DNA from: Candidatus Cryptobacteroides sp.
GTDB taxonomy: Bacteria > Bacteroidota > Bacteroidia > Bacteroidales > UBA932
Reading direction: 5' to 3'
NCBI GenBank assembly: GCA_029257745.1
Contig: JARIAS010000048.1
Location: 1-40,484, forward strand
DNA length: 40,484 nucleotides
Position numbers and translations under genes: made by a program. Shown here piece by piece: positions 26,637 to 33,885 of the stretch (positions within the stretch are counted from its first letter, which is position 1; the number at the start of each line of letters is the position of its first letter). The notes under the pieces are model-generated. The model searched no databases. It was not told where the DNA came from and was given only the letters and a program-made list of their open reading frames with translations.

Positions 26637-28070
26637 ATGAATAAGAAAAATTTATCTAAAAAATACCTTCCCCTAGGTCTAATACTTTCGTCAACTGCTT
26701 TAGGTTTAAGTTCAAGTACTCATCTTTATGCTCAAAATAGTGATAAAGAAGACAAAGACTTACCAAATGTTATCTATTTTCTATGCGATGATCTTGGATA
26801 TAGTGATATAGAAGTATATGGAAACGAGATTATATCCACTCCCCGACTTAAAGAACTAGCTTCGCAAGGAATGGTATTTACCCAACATTATTCAGGTTCT
26901 TCTGTATCAGCTCCCTCACGTGCCAGTCTAATCACAGGTTTGCATACAGGACATACAAAGATTAGAGGGAACAAAGAAATACAGCCAGAAGGTCAAGAAA
27001 GTTTTAATACAAATATGAAAACCCTAGCTGCTCTTTTCAAATCTGCAGGTTACACTACAGCTGCATTTGGAAAATGGGGACTAGGTTATCCTGGCTCTGG
27101 TGCTGAACCAACAGATGTTGGATTTGATAGTTTTTATGGATACAACTGTCAAAGACAATCTCACTCCTACTATCCTAAATGGTTATATAGAGACAAAAAC
27201 AAGGAGATGTTAGATGGCAAACAATATTCATCAGATCTAATACACAAAGAGGCTCTAAAATTCATTAAAAATAATAAAGACAAACGTTTTTTTGGATATT
27301 TTGCCTATACCCTACCACACGCATCTTTAGAACAGCCAAAAGACAGCATATACAAGATGTATGAAAATCGCTTTGATGAAAAACGCTACCCAGGTTATGG
27401 TGACTATTCTCCAGCAGAAAGGCCAAGAGCTGAGTTTGCTGCTATGGTAACACGTATTGACACTTATGTAGGAGATATAATAGATGAGCTTAAAAAACAA
27501 GGAATACTTGACAATACCTTATTCATTTTCACAAGCGACAATGGTCCACATACAGAAGGAGGAGCAGACCCAGATTTCTTCAATACGAAAAAGCTTTTAA
27601 GAGGTTATAAAAGGTCACTATATGAAGGTGGAGTAAGAGTTCCTTTTATTGCCATGTGGAAGGGTCATATTGTAGCATCTAGTATGTCTGATCACATATC
27701 AGCATTTTGGGATATGATGCCAACATTTACGGAACTTACTAAGCAAGAAAAAACATGGAACCAAAAGACTGATGGCATTTCTTTTTTACCAACACTTTTA
27801 GGCAAGAAAGGGCAAAAAGAACACGACCATCTATATTTTGAATTCCATGAAGAAAAAGGTAGACAAATGGTAAGAAAAGGAGATTGGGTGCTTATCAGAC
27901 AAAATATTAATAGTGAGCATCCTAGTCTTGAATTATATAATCTTAATCCAGACCTACATGAGGATAATGATCTTTCTAGAGACTATCCAGAAAAAGTTGA
28001 AGAACTTAGACAAATAATGGATAACTCAAGAACAGAATCGCCTATATTTAATTTTGGAAAGAAAAAATAA
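26637..28070 (+). CDS. Secreted Ser-type sulfatase (arylsulfatase family)
   Basis: Predicted to hydrolyse sulfate esters, probably on host or algal glycans. I chose ATG 26637 (477 aa) because it starts a signal peptide that appears to be cut after LYAQ (about residue 32). The alkaline-phosphatase-fold signs are there: the metal-binding DD in FLCDDLGYSDI, the catalytic S-x-P-S-R with Ser91 in SAPSRASLITG, KWGLGYPG, PHASLEQP and the second metal site in FTSDNGPHTEGG. Ser at position 91 instead of Cys means maturation to formylglycine would need an anaerobic radical-SAM maturase (anSME), which is not in this window. It lies in the same orientation as the DUF6359-like lipoprotein. Its exact substrate cannot be read from the sequence. 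Confidence 0.93.
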   Translation: MNKKNLSKKYLPLGLILSSTALGLSSSTHLYAQNSDKEDKDLPNVIYFLCDDLGYSDIEVYGNEIISTPRLKELASQGMVFTQHYSGSSVSAPSRASLITGLHTGHTKIRGNKEIQPEGQESFNTNMKTLAALFKSAGYTTAAFGKWGLGYPGSGAEPTDVGFDSFYGYNCQRQSHSYYPKWLYRDKNKEMLDGKQYSSDLIHKEALKFIKNNKDKRFFGYFAYTLPHASLEQPKDSIYKMYENRFDEKRYPGYGDYSPAERPRAEFAAMVTRIDTYVGDIIDELKKQGILDNTLFIFTSDNGPHTEGGADPDFFNTKKLLRGYKRSLYEGGVRVPFIAMWKGHIVASSMSDHISAFWDMMPTFTELTKQEKTWNQKTDGISFLPTLLGKKGQKEHDHLYFEFHEEKGRQMVRKGDWVLIRQNINSEHPSLELYNLNPDLHEDNDLSRDYPEKVEELRQIMDNSRTESPIFNFGKKK

Positions 28071-28117
28071 CATTAAATATATCCGTCTTAAAGATTATCT
28101 AAAGTCTATAAAACACT

Positions 28118-28160
28118 TATGGTACAGCTAGGATTTAAAATCCCAACTGTACCATATTTT
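28118..28160 (+). terminator. Terminator after the sulfatase gene
   Basis: A 10-bp outer stem (TATGGTACAG pairing with CTGTACCATA), a small internal loop and an inner GGAT/ATCC stem, followed by TTTT. It lies between the convergent sulfatase and FKBP genes. Confidence 0.7.
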
Positions 28161-28268
28161 AAAATTGTACTTAATGAGCTAATTCAATGTATAAGCGATG
28201 TCTAATGTATACAACTTAGATATTAATATAAAATTATATCTAAGCATTTAATATTAGAGAAATACTTA

Positions 28269-28877
28269 TTAAACTATTTCAATAAGTTCTACATCGAATA
28301 CTAGTGTTGCGTAAGGAGGTATAGCTCCAGCTGCACCTGTTTCACCATATGCTAGTTGGTATGGAATATAAAGTTGCCACTTAGAACCAACTGACATCAA
28401 TTGCAAGGCCTCTGTCCAACCCTTTATAACCTGTGTTACACCAAAGGTTGCAGGCTCTCCCCTCTTATAAGAACTATCAAAGACCTTTCCATCAACAAAT
28501 CGTCCTTCATAATGACATTTTACGCTAGAGTCTTTTGTTGGGAACTTATCACTATCACCCTCTTTAAGAACTTTATATTGTAAGCCACTTTCTAAAGTTA
28601 TAACACCACTTTCACTCTTATTCTTTTCAAGAAATTCTTCGCCTAACTTTTTCATAACAGCTCCTATCTCAGCTTGTTCTGCTGCTCTTGCTGCTTCAAG
28701 CTCTTCAAAAAACTTATTTAAGACTTCAGTTGCCTCATCTGGACTTAGCTCTGTCTTATCTCCTTGCATACAAGCTTGCACTGCTGCTTTAAAATCCTCA
28801 TATACAAGCTCTTTAACACCTGAGCTCATCATATTGTGAGCTATACTCATTCCTAATGCGTAACTTAACTTATCCAT
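28269..28877 (-). CDS. FKBP-type peptidyl-prolyl cis-trans isomerase
   Basis: Accelerates proline cis-trans isomerisation during protein folding. The 202-aa protein resembles FklB/FkpA. An N-terminal helical dimerisation domain (about 1-75, starting DKLSYALGMSIAHNM) and a Glu/Ala-rich linker lead to a C-terminal FKBP domain (about 115-202). That domain shows VKCHYEGRFVDGKVFDSSYKRGEPATF, VIKGWTEALQLMSVGSKWQLYIP, the LAYGETGAAGAIPPYATLVFDVELIEI ending and the conserved active-site aromatics. No signal peptide is visible, so it is probably cytoplasmic like FklB. Its upstream region contains a promoter-like box and a hairpin with a T run before the start codon (28911-28953), an arrangement treated separately below. 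Confidence 0.93.
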   Translation of the reverse strand: MDKLSYALGMSIAHNMMSSGVKELVYEDFKAAVQACMQGDKTELSPDEATEVLNKFFEELEAARAAEQAEIGAVMKKLGEEFLEKNKSESGVITLESGLQYKVLKEGDSDKFPTKDSSVKCHYEGRFVDGKVFDSSYKRGEPATFGVTQVIKGWTEALQLMSVGSKWQLYIPYQLAYGETGAAGAIPPYATLVFDVELIEIV

Positions 28878-28910
28878 AATCTTATATTTTTAAACTTTGT
28901 ATTTATAATC

Positions 28911-28953
28911 ATAAAAAACAACCCGCAAATTTGAGCGTCAAACTTGGCGGGTT
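28911..28953 (-). terminator. Hairpin plus U-tract in the FKBP gene leader
   Basis: On the minus strand a 7-bp perfect stem (AACCCGC pairing with GCGGGTT), with further partial pairing inside a 20-base loop region, is followed by GTTTTTT. It can be the terminator of the unknown lipoprotein gene (stop at 29063) or, since a promoter-like box lies just upstream at 28964, an attenuator-type leader of the FKBP gene. Confidence 0.7.
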
Positions 28954-28963
28954 CTGCATAAGA

Positions 28964-28971
28964 CAAAGATA
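28964..28971 (-). promoter_or_regulatory. Candidate -7 element for the FKBP gene
   Basis: On the minus strand TATCTTTG (TAnnTTTG), 86 bases before the FKBP ATG. The predicted transcript would begin just before the GC-rich hairpin. Confidence 0.4.
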
Positions 28972-29062
28972 TAAATTATTTATAACATTAACAATCTTTT
29001 ATAATTTATTTTTTCTTTGTAATACTATGATAGCTTAATAATTACTACAATTTTTAAAAAAA

Positions 29063-29944
29063 TTAGTTTTCAATGGAAAAGAATATTGGTTTAGAAATAT
29101 AATCTTTATTTTCAATGAGGGAAAAGAAAATATCTGTTTCATTTTCACCACTTCCTCCTGGCCTTGTTTCTACGTATACATAACTATTGGAAATAATTCT
29201 CATCCACTTCTGTGATTTCTTATCTCCTAACCTTTCCATATATGCCTCCCACACATCTTGTTTATCCAAATCTGTTTCAATGATCAGTTTAGCATATTTA
29301 CCCCAATACACTGATGCAACACAGGCGGCATTATTACTTAACTCAACATTGCTATTATCATCTTTACTTACATAGTAATTGCAGGTAAAAAACTCCGAAA
29401 AAAAGACATTTTTCTTAGATATCTCTCCATCAATATTAGAATCAGATATCTTTTTTCGACCAAATATGGGCTTAAAACCGTTTTTTTCAAAACCAAAGGA
29501 GTAATACGAAAATATTGTTTTTTTACTTACCTCTGCAAAAGAATCATTTTCATAAGCCATCTTATTAGATTTACTGTAGGACAAGAATGTAGGAGAGCCT
29601 TCCATATCATCTATTTGGATAAAATAATTCAGAAAATAGTATAAATATGAATGTGTCTTTAATGGTAATGAACCTAACTCTATAATTTCTCCATCATTAT
29701 TCAATTTGTTCTTATCTAAAACCATATATGGAAAAATAGATTTAGTTCCCAAGAAAATAAGATTTTTAGGGAGACCACCATAAACGAATGTTTGAGCATA
29801 ACCTGTTTGATATGGTTCTTCTTGATTAGGTTCTTCTTGATTAGGCTCTTCTTGATTAGGCTCTTCGATATTTTTTTTGCTACATGAAATAACAATAAGT
29901 GGCACTATGACAAGAATGACGAATATAAACTTTCTTTTTAGCAT
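29063..29944 (-). CDS. Unknown lipoprotein with EEPNQ repeat linker
   Basis: A 293-aa predicted lipoprotein. I do not recognise the family. The signal peptide is strongly hydrophobic (KFIFVILVIVPLIVISC) with lipobox Cys21. Directly after it comes a low-complexity tether of three EEPNQ units and one EEPYQ (residues 27-46). The remaining about 245 residues are rich in aromatic and polar residues (for example FVYGGLPKNLIFLGTK, YLYYFLNYFIQ, ACVASVYWGKYAKLIIETD and ETRPGGSGENETDIFFSLIEN) with no catalytic motif I can identify. It lies between the FKBP gene and an integrase remnant, so it may be accessory. It has its own TAnnTTTG box 35 bases upstream. The likely location is the periplasmic or outer face of the outer membrane. 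Confidence 0.75.
   Translation of the reverse strand: MLKRKFIFVILVIVPLIVISCSKKNIEEPNQEEPNQEEPNQEEPYQTGYAQTFVYGGLPKNLIFLGTKSIFPYMVLDKNKLNNDGEIIELGSLPLKTHSYLYYFLNYFIQIDDMEGSPTFLSYSKSNKMAYENDSFAEVSKKTIFSYYSFGFEKNGFKPIFGRKKISDSNIDGEISKKNVFFSEFFTCNYYVSKDDNSNVELSNNAACVASVYWGKYAKLIIETDLDKQDVWEAYMERLGDKKSQKWMRIISNSYVYVETRPGGSGENETDIFFSLIENKDYISKPIFFSIEN
29807..29866 (-). repeat. Four-copy 15-bp tandem repeat inside the lipoprotein gene
   Basis: Four in-frame 15-bp units encode EEPNQ, EEPNQ, EEPNQ and EEPYQ directly after the lipidated cysteine. Units are nearly identical in sequence, as expected for a slippage-prone site; a change in copy number would change the tether length by 5 residues without a frameshift. 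Confidence 0.9.
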
Positions 29945-29979
29945 AACTATAAATAAAATATATTATTACTTTTTCTCTA

Positions 29980-29987
29980 CAAATATA
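29980..29987 (-). promoter_or_regulatory. Candidate -7 element for the EEPNQ lipoprotein
   Basis: On the minus strand TATATTTG (TAnnTTTG), 35 bases before the ATG at 29944. The same 8-mer is found upstream of rsfS and both fimbrillin-like genes. Confidence 0.45.
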
Positions 29988-30120
29988 CTTTTTTTTACTA
30001 AAACACCTAAGTATCTTATGTTGAAAAATTAATTACGTCACTTGTTTCGACACATCAATTGCAGATATTCAAGCTTGAACCTGATCTAATGTAAAAGACT
30101 AACATATAGAAATAATTACC

Positions 30121-30537
30121 ATGAAGACCAACAATGCAATTAGCATTAATCTCAACCAATGGACAAAAAGACTAATGAAAAAATATGAGTATATTAAGCT
30201 ATGCTCTAATGAGGTATTCCCCAAGATAGAGCTACAAACTATTAATAATGTGCTTAAAGTAATAGGTAAAAAATATAGGATTGATAGTGATGTAAGAGTA
30301 GTCATTCAAAAAGGCAGTGAGCTACTAGAGCAAAACGTAGCAAAATATGAAAAGCTGACAAGTCACGTAGGTAGGAAGACCTTTATAAGTAACACTCTTG
30401 CTATGGGCATACCTGCTGATATTGTAATGAAGTGGACAGGGCATAGTGATTACAAAGCTATGAAGCCTTACATAGACCTTACTGATAAGACTAAAAAGGC
30501 TGAAATGAGTAAGTTTGATAATAGAAAAAACTACTAA
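30121..30537 (+). pseudogene. 5'-truncated tyrosine recombinase (integrase) fragment
   Basis: 138 aa remain, matching only the C-terminal half of a Bacteroidota tyrosine recombinase. The second and third catalytic boxes are present: HVGRKTFISNTLAMG (H-x-x-R) and GHSDYKAMKPYI, with the nucleophile Tyr in KPYI. The central segment (from LNQWTKRLMKKYEY to VAKYEKLTSH) looks like the part that normally lies between the catalytic Lys strand and box II. The N-terminal SAM-like DNA-binding domain and the first catalytic Arg box are missing. An in-frame stop at 30100-30102 precedes the ATG, so no longer reading frame exists. I therefore call it a remnant of an integrated element, probably non-functional. 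A 14-bp hairpin terminator follows the stop, then tRNA-Cys. Confidence 0.8.
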
Positions 30538-30540
30538 GAT

Positions 30541-30576
30541 AAAGAGCGTGTACACGATATTTTGTACACGCTCTTT
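30541..30576. terminator. Strong terminator between integrase remnant and tRNA-Cys
   Basis: A perfect 14-bp stem (AAAGAGCGTGTACA and its complement) with an 8-base loop, 3 bases after the integrase fragment stop and 28 bases past the tRNA 3' end on the other strand. The symmetry, with A and T runs at either side, suits termination in both directions. Confidence 0.85.
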
Positions 30577-30604
30577 GTAAGTTACTGATTTACAGTATAT
30601 TTTG

Positions 30605-30675
30605 AGGTGCCTAGCGGATTCGAACCGCTGTAGCAGGTTTTGCAGACCTGAACCTAACCACTCGGCCAAAGCACC
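30605..30675 (-). tRNA. tRNA-Cys (GCA)
   Basis: The minus strand folds as a 71-base cloverleaf. It has a 7-bp acceptor stem (GGTGCTT with AGGCACC) and a D arm beginning GCC. The anticodon stem CAGGT/ACCTG encloses loop CTGCAAA (anticodon GCA). The T arm is AGCGG-TTCGAAT-CCGCT, and the discriminator is U73 as expected for cysteine. CCA is not encoded. Confidence 0.95.
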
Positions 30676-30693
30676 TTGTTATTGAAAGGATTG

Positions 30694-30701
30694 CAAATGT
30701 A
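30694..30701 (-). promoter_or_regulatory. Candidate -7 element for tRNA-Cys
   Basis: On the minus strand TACATTTG (TAnnTTTG), 18 bases before the mature tRNA 5' end. Confidence 0.4.
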
Positions 30702-30732
30702 ATAAAAGTAATATATAAATCAAAATTTTTAT

Positions 30733-30771
30733 CAAAAAAAAAGGCTACAACTTTAAATAAAGTTATAGCCT
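30733..30771 (-). terminator. Intrinsic terminator after fba
   Basis: A 14-bp stem with one mismatch (AGGCTA-x-AACTTTA against TAAAGTT-x-TAGCCT) followed on the minus strand by a run of nine or more T residues, 20 bases after the fba stop. Confidence 0.9.
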
Positions 30772-30791
30772 AAGTCTATTATATATACAGA

Positions 30792-31790
30792 TTATGCCTT
30801 GCCATTAGAACCTAATACATTGCAAATCTTATGCTCGTACACTTTCTTCATTTCATCACGAGCAGGTCCTAAATATTTACGAGGGTCAAACTCACCTGGC
30901 TTCTCTGCAAACACCTTACGTACAGCTGCAGTCATAGCTAAACGTGAGTCAGAATCAATATTAATCTTACATACTGCAGAAGCAGCTGCCTTACGTAATT
31001 GCTCCTCAGGTATACCTACTGCATCTGGCATCTTACCACCATATGTATTAATCATCTCTACATATTCTTGTGGAACTGAAGATGAACCATGAAGAACGAT
31101 AGGGAATCCAGGTAATTTATTTTCGATTTCCTTTAGTATATCAAATGCTAGAGGAGGTGGCACTAAAAGACCTGTTTTAGGATCCCTTGTACATTGTTCT
31201 GCTGTAAATTTATATGCACCATGTGATGTTCCGATAGAAATAGCTAAAGAATCACAACCTGTCTTAGTTGTAAAGTCTATAACCTCTTCTGGACGAGTAT
31301 AGTGAGATACTTCTGAACTAACCTCATCTTCTACACCTGCCAATACGCCTAATTCAGCTTCAACAGTTACATCAAATTGATGTGCATACTCAACAACTTT
31401 CTTTGTTAAGGCAACATTTTCTTCATAAGGAAGATGTGAAGCATCTATCATAACTGAAGAAAAGCCCATATCAACACAGCTCTTACATACTTCAAAAGAA
31501 TCTCCGTGATCAAGATGCAGAGCTATTTGAGGTTTCTCCCAACCTAATTCTTTTGCATATTCAACAGCACCTTCTGCCATATAACGTAAAAGAGTTTGAT
31601 TAGCATAATTTCTAGCACCCTTAGATACTTGCAAAATGACTGGTGATTTTTGTGCAGCAGCAGCTTGAATAATAGCTTGTAACTGCTCTAGATTGTTAAA
31701 ATTAAATGCTGGGATTGCATATCCCCCTGATACAGCCTTTGCAAACATCTCTCTTGTGTTCACAAGACCTAATTCCTTGTATGAAATCAT
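30792..31790 (-). CDS. fba: Class II fructose-1,6-bisphosphate aldolase
   Basis: Zinc-dependent cleavage and condensation between fructose 1,6-bisphosphate and the two triose phosphates in glycolysis and gluconeogenesis. The 332-aa protein shows the class II metal ligands and signatures: ALHLDHGDSFE, VTVEAELGVLAGVEDEV, SLAISIGTSHGAYKF and PIVLHGSSSVPQEY, and the C-terminal KINIDSDSRLAMTAAVRK loop. The length and start fit the family. The gene is monocistronic: a strong terminator follows, and a long AT-rich region lies upstream with a possible distant promoter box (31968-31975). Confidence 0.96.
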   Translation of the reverse strand: MISYKELGLVNTREMFAKAVSGGYAIPAFNFNNLEQLQAIIQAAAAQKSPVILQVSKGARNYANQTLLRYMAEGAVEYAKELGWEKPQIALHLDHGDSFEVCKSCVDMGFSSVMIDASHLPYEENVALTKKVVEYAHQFDVTVEAELGVLAGVEDEVSSEVSHYTRPEEVIDFTTKTGCDSLAISIGTSHGAYKFTAEQCTRDPKTGLLVPPPLAFDILKEIENKLPGFPIVLHGSSSVPQEYVEMINTYGGKMPDAVGIPEEQLRKAAASAVCKINIDSDSRLAMTAAVRKVFAEKPGEFDPRKYLGPARDEMKKVYEHKICNVLGSNGKA

Positions 31791-32110
31791 AGTTTATTAT
31801 AATTAAAATTCTATATCCTTAGATAATTAACTATTTATATTATATTTTTTAATATATCTAGTTGAAAGTGATGCGAATTTAAGTAATTAGGCAATAAAAT
31901 AAAAAGTTTTTTCATCTTAAATCGTTTAATATATACATTAAAACATATTATTATCTACTTATGAGCACAAAATTATATGATATAAGCTAGCACACATTTA
32001 CACATAGTAACATTAATAATTTTTAGCAAACTCATCAAATAATTATAATATAGTTAGATTATTAAAATTATAGCTATTATCTTTGAAAAAATTAATAAAC
32101 TATCACATTG
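31791..32110. other. Gene-free divergent intergenic region between fba and gmk
   Basis: 320 very AT-rich bases without a credible gene; the longest plus-strand reading frame with an ATG encodes 9 residues. It contains a minus-strand TAATTTTG box (31968-31975), which would give fba a leader of about 170 bases, and a plus-strand TATCTTTG box (32078-32085) close to gmk. I see no clear hairpin, riboswitch or repeat. Confidence 0.6.
32078..32085 (+). promoter_or_regulatory. Candidate -7 element for the gmk-nadD-CYTH operon
   Basis: TATCTTTG matches TAnnTTTG, 25 bases before the gmk ATG at 32111. Confidence 0.45.
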
Positions 32111-32677
32111 ATGTCACATAAAGTTCTTATATTTTCAGCACCTTCAGGGGCAGGTAAAAGTACAATAGTAAAATATTTATTGGAAAAATTCCCTAATATT
32201 CAATTTTCTATTTCGGCAACATCTAGAGCTTCCAGAGGACTTGAACAAGATGGCAAGGACTATTACTTTCTAAGCGAAGAAGAATTTAAATCTAAAATTA
32301 AACAAGGCTTATTTGTAGAATATGAAGAAGTCTATAATGGCAGATTTTATGGTACTCTTAAATCTGAAGTTGATAGAATATGGAAGGAAGGAAAGACAAT
32401 AGTGTTTGATGTTGATGTTGTAGGAGGACTAAATCTAAAAAAATATTTTGGTGACAAGGCCCTCTCAGTTTTTATTCAAGCACCATCAGTATCAGTGCTA
32501 CGTGAGAGATTAATTAACAGAGCGACTGATAGCAAGGAAGATATAGATAAAAGAGTCTCTAAGGCAGAATATGAAATGAGCTTTGCCAAGGAATTTGACT
32601 ACATACTTACCAATAATGAATTGAGTAAGGCTTTTGAAGAGATAGAGCTTGTAGTCAATAAGTTTCTAAATGTGTAA
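32111..32677 (+). CDS. gmk: Guanylate kinase
   Basis: Phosphorylates GMP to GDP with ATP. The ATG at 32111 gives 188 aa; the only earlier in-frame start is a TTG directly before it. The P-loop APSGAGKST lies at about 9-17. The GMP-binding region follows (SATSRASRGLEQDGKDYYFLSEEEF, FVEYEEVYNGRFYGT), then VFDVDVVGGLNLKK and the LID-region RLINRATDSKEDIDKR. Everything expected is present. nadD starts 2 bases after its stop. Confidence 0.96.
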   Translation: MSHKVLIFSAPSGAGKSTIVKYLLEKFPNIQFSISATSRASRGLEQDGKDYYFLSEEEFKSKIKQGLFVEYEEVYNGRFYGTLKSEVDRIWKEGKTIVFDVDVVGGLNLKKYFGDKALSVFIQAPSVSVLRERLINRATDSKEDIDKRVSKAEYEMSFAKEFDYILTNNELSKAFEEIELVVNKFLNV

Positions 32678-32679
32678 TA

Positions 32680-33312
32680 ATGAATATAGCAGTATACTCT
32701 GGTTCTTTTAATCCTATTCACATAGGGCATAAGGCTATTATGGAATACCTCACTAATGAGGCAAATTTTGACTATGTCTATCTTGTAGTTTCACCAAAAA
32801 ATCCTCTTAAGGACAATATTTGTGAGAGCTCTGCACAACAAAGATACGAAGAAGCCAAACGTGCCATAGCAAAATATCCTAAATTAAAGGTCAAGGTTGA
32901 TGATATAGAGCTAAACATGCAGGCACCATACTATACAATAAAGACCTTAGATGCTCTAAAAACAAGAGAACCAGAGAATGATTTTACCCTTATTATAGGT
33001 GCTGACAATCTATCTTGCATCAGGCAGTGGAAAGATTACCAAAGACTGTTAATAGACTACGGAGTAATGGTATACCCCCGTAAAGACTTTAATATCAACA
33101 TATTAAAAAAATCTTTATTACAGGAGTATATGGACAATCCCCAGCCTTATGTATTGGATATAAGCATTATGGCACATACAATCTCTCTTGAAGAAAGATA
33201 TAGACATATCTATAAGATTAATCTCATAAATGCACCTCTATATAATATATCCTCTACTGAGATAAGAAATATGAAAGAGAATAATATTGATTTTAAGAAA
33301 TATCTAATGTAA
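32680..33312 (+). CDS. nadD: Nicotinate-nucleotide adenylyltransferase
   Basis: Adenylates nicotinate mononucleotide to deamido-NAD in NAD synthesis. The 210-aa protein has the nucleotidyltransferase motif GSFNPIHIGH (about 8-17), the FTLIIGADNLSCIRQWKDY substrate segment and the C-terminal ISSTEIRNM motif. It lies between gmk and a CYTH-domain gene with gaps of only 2 and 4 bases, so it is surely co-transcribed. Confidence 0.95.
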   Translation: MNIAVYSGSFNPIHIGHKAIMEYLTNEANFDYVYLVVSPKNPLKDNICESSAQQRYEEAKRAIAKYPKLKVKVDDIELNMQAPYYTIKTLDALKTREPENDFTLIIGADNLSCIRQWKDYQRLLIDYGVMVYPRKDFNINILKKSLLQEYMDNPQPYVLDISIMAHTISLEERYRHIYKINLINAPLYNISSTEIRNMKENNIDFKKYLM

Positions 33313-33316
33313 TTAT

Positions 33317-33808
33317 ATGGCAAAGGAAATTGAAAGAAAGTTTGCAGTTAAGTCTATGATATTTAAGGATATAGCTATCGCTAAAAAGACTATGATACAA
33401 GCCTATATATTTAATTCTGACAAGATAAGTCTTAGAATTAGAATTGAAGATAATAGTGCAAATATTAATCTCAAAGAGAGCCTTAGTCCCCTATCACGCA
33501 AGGAAAGTGAAATGAACATTAGCATAAGTGCAGCAAAAGAACTGATAGAAAACTTAAATATTAGCAATATAGTGGAAAAAGAAAGATATATTGTTAAGGC
33601 ACAGATAGTTGATGATATTCAAAACGAGAAATATTTTGAAGTTGATGTTTTTCATGGAGATAATGAGGGACTTATAGTTGCAGAAATTGAATTAGACTAT
33701 GAAGAACAAGAATTTATAAGACCAGAGTGGCTTGGAGAAGAACTTAGCTATGATACTAAATATCTCAATACCAATCTAGCAAAGCACCCATATAAGTTTT
33801 GGAAATAA
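33317..33808 (+). CDS. CYTH domain protein (triphosphate tunnel family)
   Basis: A 163-aa protein with the family-defining ExExK at the N-terminus (EIERKF, residues 4-9). The expected charged strands follow: SLRIRIEDNSANINLKE, KERYIVKAQ, FEVDVFHGDNEGLIVAEIELD and a final WLGEELSYDTKYLNTNLAKHPY. Short CYTH proteins of this kind are inorganic triphosphatases or, less often, adenylate cyclases. Substrate is not resolvable from sequence, though hydrolysis of tripolyphosphate is the commonest activity in small bacterial members. It is the third gene of the gmk-nadD operon; hisS follows after 77 bases with its own promoter-like box. Confidence 0.85.
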   Translation: MAKEIERKFAVKSMIFKDIAIAKKTMIQAYIFNSDKISLRIRIEDNSANINLKESLSPLSRKESEMNISISAAKELIENLNISNIVEKERYIVKAQIVDDIQNEKYFEVDVFHGDNEGLIVAEIELDYEEQEFIRPEWLGEELSYDTKYLNTNLAKHPYKFWK

Positions 33809-33858
33809 TCGCTATTTATGGTATTTTTGTGAGATTATTGCCTGCTTTGGGGCTATAT

Positions 33859-33866
33859 TAAATTTG
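33859..33866 (+). promoter_or_regulatory. Candidate -7 element for hisS
   Basis: TAAATTTG matches TAnnTTTG, 19 bases before the hisS ATG. A TTG at 33838-33840, 18 bases upstream, could be the -33 element. Confidence 0.45.
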
Positions 33867-33885
33867 TCAGATAAATATTTTATAT

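Noticed and set aside
30058..30096. A TTGCAGA...TGAACCT pattern resembling part of tRNA-Cys (30639-30657), considered as an attachment-site copy
   Set aside because: Only two short words match with different spacing; no continuous direct repeat of the tRNA 3' end was found.
31961..31990. Nine-codon reading frame in the fba-gmk gap
   Set aside because: Too short, with no supporting signal around it.
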